From: an uncultured Clostridia bacterium | Lineage (GTDB): Bacteria; Bacillota; Clostridia; Peptostreptococcales; Anaerovoracaceae | Length of the DNA stretch: 64,000 nt | Direction of reading: 5' to 3' | Assembly (NCBI GenBank): GCA_934234035.1 | Contig: CAKQHH010000001.1 | Location: 62,001-126,000 of the forward strand | Shown: positions 63,705 through 64,000 of the stretch, one piece after another | Layout of the letters: each line of letters opens with the position of its first letter | Position numbering within the stretch: the stretch's first letter is position 1 | The notes under the pieces: generated by a model | Told to the model about the DNA's origin: nothing | Database searches by the model: none | What the model saw: only the letters and a program-made list of their open reading frames with translations | Program-made: the position numbers and the translations under genes

Positions 63705-64000
63705 AGTGAGAATCGATCAGTTTGAGGGTCCTTTCGACTTACTCTTGTATCTGCTGGAAAATGCCCGCATGGACATCTACGATATCCGGGTGACGGAGAT
63801 TACGGAACAGTATATCGGCTATCTGAAGGAAATGGATGAATTGAACGTGGAGGTGGGCAGCGAGTTCATCGTGCTGGCCGCCGCCCTCATTCGGCTGAAA
63901 TCCCGGATGCTCTTACCGCGCGTGACGGAAGTGGATGAAATGATTGTGGAAGAGGATCCCCGGACGGAACTGGCAGAACGACTTACGGAATATCTTCAGA
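63697..64000 (+). CDS. scpA: segregation and condensation protein A, 5' part (cut by window end)
   Basis: The first 101 codons of a kleisin that joins SMC heads with ScpB in chromosome segregation. The start MYKVRIDQFEGPFDLLLYLL and FIVLAAALIRLKSRMLLP are the family signature. The ATG is 7 nt after GGAGG and overlaps mtnA. The 3' end lies outside the window; scpB probably follows. Confidence 0.93.
   Translation, partial: MYKVRIDQFEGPFDLLLYLLENARMDIYDIRVTEITEQYIGYLKEMDELNVEVGSEFIVLAAALIRLKSRMLLPRVTEVDEMIVEEDPRTELAERLTEYLQ

Overview
The window is a stretch of bacterial chromosome from a Bacillota anaerobe of class Clostridia. The evidence is the gene order (rel - MBL hydrolase - hemZ - hisS - aspS; xseA - xseB - ispA - dxs - tlyA; mutS - mutL - miaA; mltG - trmR - trhP), strong AGGAGG-type ribosome sites, sigma-A type promoters and a SecDF fusion. 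A Family XIII/Anaerovoracaceae-like member is a guess. All genes but one lie on the + strand, as expected for leading-strand genes. The core looks near or above 50% G+C by eye (hand count 39 of 60 at 29041-29100).

Layout: 2-2468 ends polA and contains coaE. 2475-2782 holds two tRNA-Leu genes, each with its own promoter. 2809-12908 runs yajC, secDF, rel, an MBL hydrolase, hemZ, hisS and aspS. 12901-14413 is nadD-yqeK-rsfS. leuS, an RNase J with a long basic N-terminus, a YlbF protein, EF-P, mltG and the tRNA wobble-uridine pair trmR/trhP follow, then a CNNM/CorC transporter, an Asp23 protein, nusB, a TsaD paralogue, xseAB, ispA, dxs, tlyA, mutSL, miaA, a non-mobile-looking tyrosine recombinase, a PLP lyase, a VTT membrane protein and ybaK.

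From about 40.0 to 55.14 kb the housekeeping run is interrupted by an A+T-richer block (hand count 23 of 60 at 42541-42600) with different codon use. It starts behind a strong terminator with a perfect-spacing promoter (TTGACT-17-TATAAT) and ends at another terminator. It encodes a complete type I BREX phage-defence operon: a small HTH protein, brxA, brxB, brxC, pglX, an AlbA_2/ATPase/winged-helix accessory protein, pglZ and brxL. PglX has an even more A+T-rich centre after its NPPY motif, which suggests exchange of its target-recognition region. BrxL's Lon-like domain appears to lack the Ser-Lys catalytic dyad.

Directly after BREX lies a damage/redox cluster: a YneA-like LysM membrane protein whose promoter is bracketed by two perfect LexA-type palindromes, a free methionine-(R)-sulfoxide reductase (the only - strand gene), a Y-family polymerase and its YolD-like partner. 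A DUF2325 gene with two matching dyads at its promoter follows, then an HD-domain protein, a THUMP methyltransferase, an alpha/beta hydrolase, an orphan prepilin peptidase, an apparently leaderless truA, mtnA and the start of scpA.

The most notable points are the BREX island with its embedded AlbA_2 gene and mosaic pglX, and the adjacent SOS-controlled yneA-like gene. All functions are read from sequence motifs; no database search was possible.
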